From the NCBI GenBank assembly GCA_964416175.1, contig CAYQDF010000014.1, forward strand, positions 1 to 43,574: a stretch of DNA of 43,574 bases. Reading direction: 5' to 3'. The notes beneath the pieces were generated by a model. It was not told where the DNA came from. It ran no database searches and worked only from the letters and a program-made list of their open reading frames with translations. Of the stretch, positions 40,855-43,574 are shown piece after piece. Source of the DNA: CAYQDF01 sp964416175. Its GTDB lineage: Bacteria > Chloroflexota > Anaerolineae > Anaerolineales > UBA4823. The translations under genes and the position numbers were made by a program. Position 1 is the stretch's first letter. Every line of letters starts with the position of its first letter.

Positions 40855-40904
40855 GATATACAAAGGTTTCTTGGTCTATTCTCACCAACGCTTTAATCAG
40901 CCTG

Positions 40905-41711
40905 TCAACTGTTCTCCCGCAGTCCCTCCCGAAGGTAATCCTGGGTCTCTACAGGAAAATCGGCCAGGCAGTGCCTGATCAGCCAGGCGGTGTTGAGATT
41001 ATTCACTTTGTGGACCAGGTTCTGGCGCAGGAAGAATCCGGTCTCTTTCGGCGATTTCCGCCCCAGGGCTCGGACCACGCGGAGCAGGTCCGGCCGAAGC
41101 AGCGTGGAGCCGGAACGCAGGAGGGGTTCCAGGATGCGCGTGACCGAGGGGTAATCCTCAAAATCCTGCAGACAGACCAGTTGCTCCAGACACTTCAGAC
41201 CCAGCTGCTGAAAGAACACATTGTCGCTTTTCAAACATGCAGCTGCCTCTTCCAGATAACGCTCCCGCTGTTCCTGCCTCATGCGCGACAACCCTCGTTC
41301 GACCAGCAATTCGACCAGCCGCCTGTCAGTTCCAGGGCGTGCCCAGCTGGCAAAGCGCTGCAGCACCGCTCCTGGTGGATCGACAGGGATCTGGCCCAAT
41401 AGAAAAACTGCCAGCAAGCGAGATTCGTAATTCGGCTCCGACCAGAGCGCATCGCAGAGCGCCAGGACTGCTGTCTCATCTGTTTCGACAAACGTCTGCA
41501 GAGCGCTGAGGATCTGCTTCAGGACTGGCTGAGGGACATGATACGCGGGCAGCAGTGGCGCCAGCTCGCCTCCCTTACCCGGGCGGTAAGCCCGATTCGC
41601 ATAGCTCTCAAGCAGCTCGGATAGAGCTCGCCGGAATTCCGCGGGCGAACCGGCCTTCTGCGCGAGCGACTCAGCCTGGATCTTCAATCGCGCCGGCTGA
41701 ATGGCAGGCAA
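40905..41711 (-). CDS. HEAT/ARM-like helical repeat protein
   Basis: A 268-residue, all-helical protein without membrane segments. Helix pairs such as YESRLLAVFLLGQIPVDPPGAVLQRFASWA, then FFQQLGLKCLEQLV and LLRVVRALGRKSPKETGFFLRQNL, suggest HEAT-like repeats, as in DNA-alkylation-repeat (AlkD-like) proteins. The match is by pattern only and no catalytic residues are evident. It follows proS after 12 bases on the same strand, so both are probably in one operon. Function unknown. Confidence 0.7.
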   Translation of the reverse strand: MPAIQPARLKIQAESLAQKAGSPAEFRRALSELLESYANRAYRPGKGGELAPLLPAYHVPQPVLKQILSALQTFVETDETAVLALCDALWSEPNYESRLLAVFLLGQIPVDPPGAVLQRFASWARPGTDRRLVELLVERGLSRMRQEQRERYLEEAAACLKSDNVFFQQLGLKCLEQLVCLQDFEDYPSVTRILEPLLRSGSTLLRPDLLRVVRALGRKSPKETGFFLRQNLVHKVNNLNTAWLIRHCLADFPVETQDYLREGLRENS

Positions 41712-41723
41712 CTTCGGACCTCC

Positions 41724-43157
41724 CTAATAAGCTCTGGCGAAAAAGACCTGTGTGACCGCCGGGCGGTCGCAGACGATGCAGCGCCCCTCGCCGCCAGGCT
41801 GCTCAAAGGGGATGCAGCGAGCCGTCGCCTTTGTCCCCTCTTTAATCTTCGCCTCGCAATCTCCATCGCCGCACCACCATGCCAGCGCCCAGCCGTTTTT
41901 TACGATCTCGGAGAATTCTCCGTAATCCCGCGGCTCGTGTGTGTTCGCTTCGCGAAATTTGAGCGCCCGGTCGTAGAGGGATTTTTGGATGGCATCCAAG
42001 GCTGCTCGCACCGTGTCCGCCACACCCGCCTGCGGGGCAAACGATTTACCTGCCTTGCCAGGGAGATCGCGTCTGGCAAGCGCTACCATCCCTTTTTCCA
42101 CATCTTTTGGACCGACCTCGATCCGCAGCGGCACACCCCGCAGTTCCCAATCGTTAAATTTGAATCCCGGTGTGACCCCCTCACGCCCATCGACAGTCAA
42201 GCGGAACTCGCCGAGATTGCCCTGCAACCGCTCGACCACCGGCATGACCAATGCCTTCTCCGCATCGTCCCGGTATATTGGCACAATGACCACCTGGAAA
42301 GGCGCCAGGCGCGGCGGGAGGATCAGCCCCTGGTCGTCGCCGTGAGTCATGATGATCGCGCCAACGAAGCGCGTTGACAGACCCCAGGAGGTCGTCCAGG
42401 CGTATTGCAGCTGGTTGCTCGCATCCAGGTACTGGATGTCGAAAGCCCGGGCGAAATTCTGCCCGAGGAAATGAGATGTCCCCGCCTGGAGGGCGCGGGT
42501 ATCCCCCATCATGGCCTCGATCGTGTATGAATCGACCGCTCCCATGAACCGCTCGCTGTCGGTCTTTTTCCCGGGCACGACTGGCACGGCCGCCTCGTTC
42601 ACCGCGAAGTCCGTGTACACGTCGAGCATGCGCCGGGTCTCTTCTTGCGCTTCCGCTTCGGTGGCATGGGCGGTGTGCCCTTCCTGCCAGTAGAATTCGA
42701 GCGTGCGCAAGAACAGTTTCGTCCGCAGCTCCCACCGCACGACGTTGCCCCATTGGTTGATCAAAATGGGCAGGTCCCTGTAAGACTTGACCCATTTGGC
42801 GTACATGTAGCCAACGATGGTCTCCGAGGTGGGGCGGACGACAAGCGGTTCCTCCAGTTGCTCCCCTCCCCCGATGGTGACGATCGCCAGCTCCGGGGAG
42901 AATCCCGCCACGTGTTCTTTCTCTTTTTCGAGAAAGGACATCGGGATCAGGAGGGGAAAAGCGGCATTCACGTGGCCGGTAGCTTTAAAACGTCGGTCCA
43001 GAGCAGATTGGATGTTCTCCCAAAGCGACCAACCGTAGGGACGGACGACCATGCAGCCTCTGACAGGTGCGTAGTCTGCCAGCTCGGCCGCGATCACGAC
43101 CTGGTTGTACCAATCTGAGAAGTTTTCACTGCGCTTGGTTATCTTTTCAACAGGCAT
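41724..43157 (-). CDS. proS: Prolyl-tRNA synthetase, archaeal/eukaryotic type
   Basis: Charges tRNA-Pro. 477 residues with the class II core and no editing domain. Seen: ENFSDWYNQVVIAAELADYAPVRGCMVVRPYGWSLWENIQ (motif 1 area, 11-50), VVRPTSETIVGYMY (motif 2), and FVGAIIMTHGDDQGLILPPRLAPFQVVIV (motif 3). The C-terminus has a Cys-rich zinc-type site (CGDGDCEAKI, CIPFE, CIVCD) and ends in ARAY with a terminal Tyr. These are the hallmarks of the archaeal/eukaryotic ProRS rather than the long bacterial form. Confidence 0.95.
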   Translation of the reverse strand: MPVEKITKRSENFSDWYNQVVIAAELADYAPVRGCMVVRPYGWSLWENIQSALDRRFKATGHVNAAFPLLIPMSFLEKEKEHVAGFSPELAIVTIGGGEQLEEPLVVRPTSETIVGYMYAKWVKSYRDLPILINQWGNVVRWELRTKLFLRTLEFYWQEGHTAHATEAEAQEETRRMLDVYTDFAVNEAAVPVVPGKKTDSERFMGAVDSYTIEAMMGDTRALQAGTSHFLGQNFARAFDIQYLDASNQLQYAWTTSWGLSTRFVGAIIMTHGDDQGLILPPRLAPFQVVIVPIYRDDAEKALVMPVVERLQGNLGEFRLTVDGREGVTPGFKFNDWELRGVPLRIEVGPKDVEKGMVALARRDLPGKAGKSFAPQAGVADTVRAALDAIQKSLYDRALKFREANTHEPRDYGEFSEIVKNGWALAWWCGDGDCEAKIKEGTKATARCIPFEQPGGEGRCIVCDRPAVTQVFFARAY

Positions 43158-43271
43158 CGTCTTCCTTTTGCTGGACTCGAAGGATCGCTGAGGTGTGGGA
43201 GTAATCTCCTCGCTCGCCGCGACAGGATCTGTTCACTTCGATCAGCGCGATCGCCGCGGCAAGATCATACG

Positions 43272-43574
43272 CTACATCAGCTCCAGCGCCCTGCAGGCAG
43301 CCTCTGCATCCTGCGCAAACGAGAGCAACCTTCGATGGTTTTCCCCAACATAAGCAGAAAAGCTCGAAAAATAATGGTCCATGACCGCCTTCCACTCAGG
43401 TCCGATCAGGATCAGCGTTTTTCTCGGGATACTTCCGGTTTGCAGCTGCGACCACATCGCCGCCATCTCGGAGAGTGTGCCGATTCCGCCGGGCAAGACC
43501 AGGGCCGAATCGCACTCATCGATCAAGGCGAACAACCGCTCGCGCAGCGTCACGTAGCGCAGCTCCTCCTGCAC
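43272..43574 (-). CDS. LOG-family (lysine decarboxylase-like) protein, 5' truncated by the window
   Basis: The C-terminal 100 residues of a TIGR00730/LOG-like nucleotide hydrolase. The motif PGGIGTLSEM (28-37 of the visible part) is the family active site (PGGxGTxxE), followed by WSQLQTGSIPRKTLILIG. Members release cytokinin-type bases or hydrolyse nucleoside monophosphates; the substrate here is unknown. The gene enters from beyond 43574 and stops at 43272, 114 bp before proS on the same strand. Confidence 0.85.
   Translation of the reverse strand: MQEELRYVTLRERLFALIDECDSALVLPGGIGTLSEMAAMWSQLQTGSIPRKTLILIGPEWKAVMDHYFSSFSAYVGENHRRLLSFAQDAEAACRALELM

Noticed and set aside
43158..43271. Possible T-box leader before proS
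   Set aside because: No T-box signature or specifier stem is visible in the 114-bp spacer.
1..43574. CRISPR arrays, phage genes, transposases or toxin-antitoxin pairs
   Set aside because: No regularly spaced direct repeats and no matching protein families were seen; the only mobile-like feature is the small element at 1990-2119.

Overview
The window is about 43.6 kb of GC-rich, densely packed bacterial DNA with around 43 protein genes, one tRNA, one fluoride riboswitch and one 10-base run of N. Gene content points to a member of the Chloroflexota, probably class Anaerolineae. The pointers are a PMT-like glycosyltransferase fused to an NHL propeller, LysM and zinc-ribbon proteins with Thr/Pro linkers, a type 2 isopentenyl diphosphate isomerase, a DUF190-CBS protein beside CrcB, a SPFH protein with a partner gene, and a eukaryotic-type citrate synthase. 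This assignment is inference from families, not from a marker-gene comparison. Several starts are TTG or GTG.

Layout. 1-3189 (left contig): the 3' part of a PanB-like enzyme, an unrecognised 421-residue protein, a 130-bp element with terminal inverted repeats, a GNAT acetyltransferase and the C-terminal part of a short-chain dehydrogenase (SDR). 3190-3199 is a scaffold gap, and the two sides both encode the SDR active-site motif, so the join looks chimeric or collapsed. 3200-10300: the N-terminal part of an SDR, a structured leader before a methyltransferase, a SCP2-like protein, tRNA-Leu(GAG), plsX-fabF (phospholipid and fatty acid synthesis), a NERD-like membrane protein, and a SPFH protein carrying a DNA-binding-type domain with its coiled-coil partner. 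10260-17200 (minus): galT, rsmD, a URO-D family protein, a beta-flower protein, gtrA with a UDP-glucuronate decarboxylase-like enzyme, and two lipoproteins. 17250-19430 (plus): scpB, a pseudouridine synthase and a histidine phosphatase.

19536-21290 (minus) is a self-contained fluoride module: a crcB-type riboswitch with an overlapping terminator, the CrcB channel, and a DUF190 protein fused to four CBS domains. 21470-33370: the large glycosyltransferase-NHL protein, sucC-sucD, acpP, type 2 IDI with an overlapping polyprenyl synthase gene, hemW, a zinc-ribbon LysM protein and a YibE/F membrane protein. 33375-43574 (minus): citrate synthase, malate dehydrogenase, thioredoxin reductase, ilvE, pnp, rpsO, a HEAT-like protein, proS and the C-terminal part of a LOG-family protein.

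Most of the window is core metabolism (TCA cycle, lipid, isoprenoid and heme-related genes, translation and RNA decay). The places most worth a second look are the PanB-like pair, the TIR element, the SDR join, the structured leader at 3854-3971, the SPFH-HTH pair and the riboswitch-controlled CrcB/DUF190-CBS operon.
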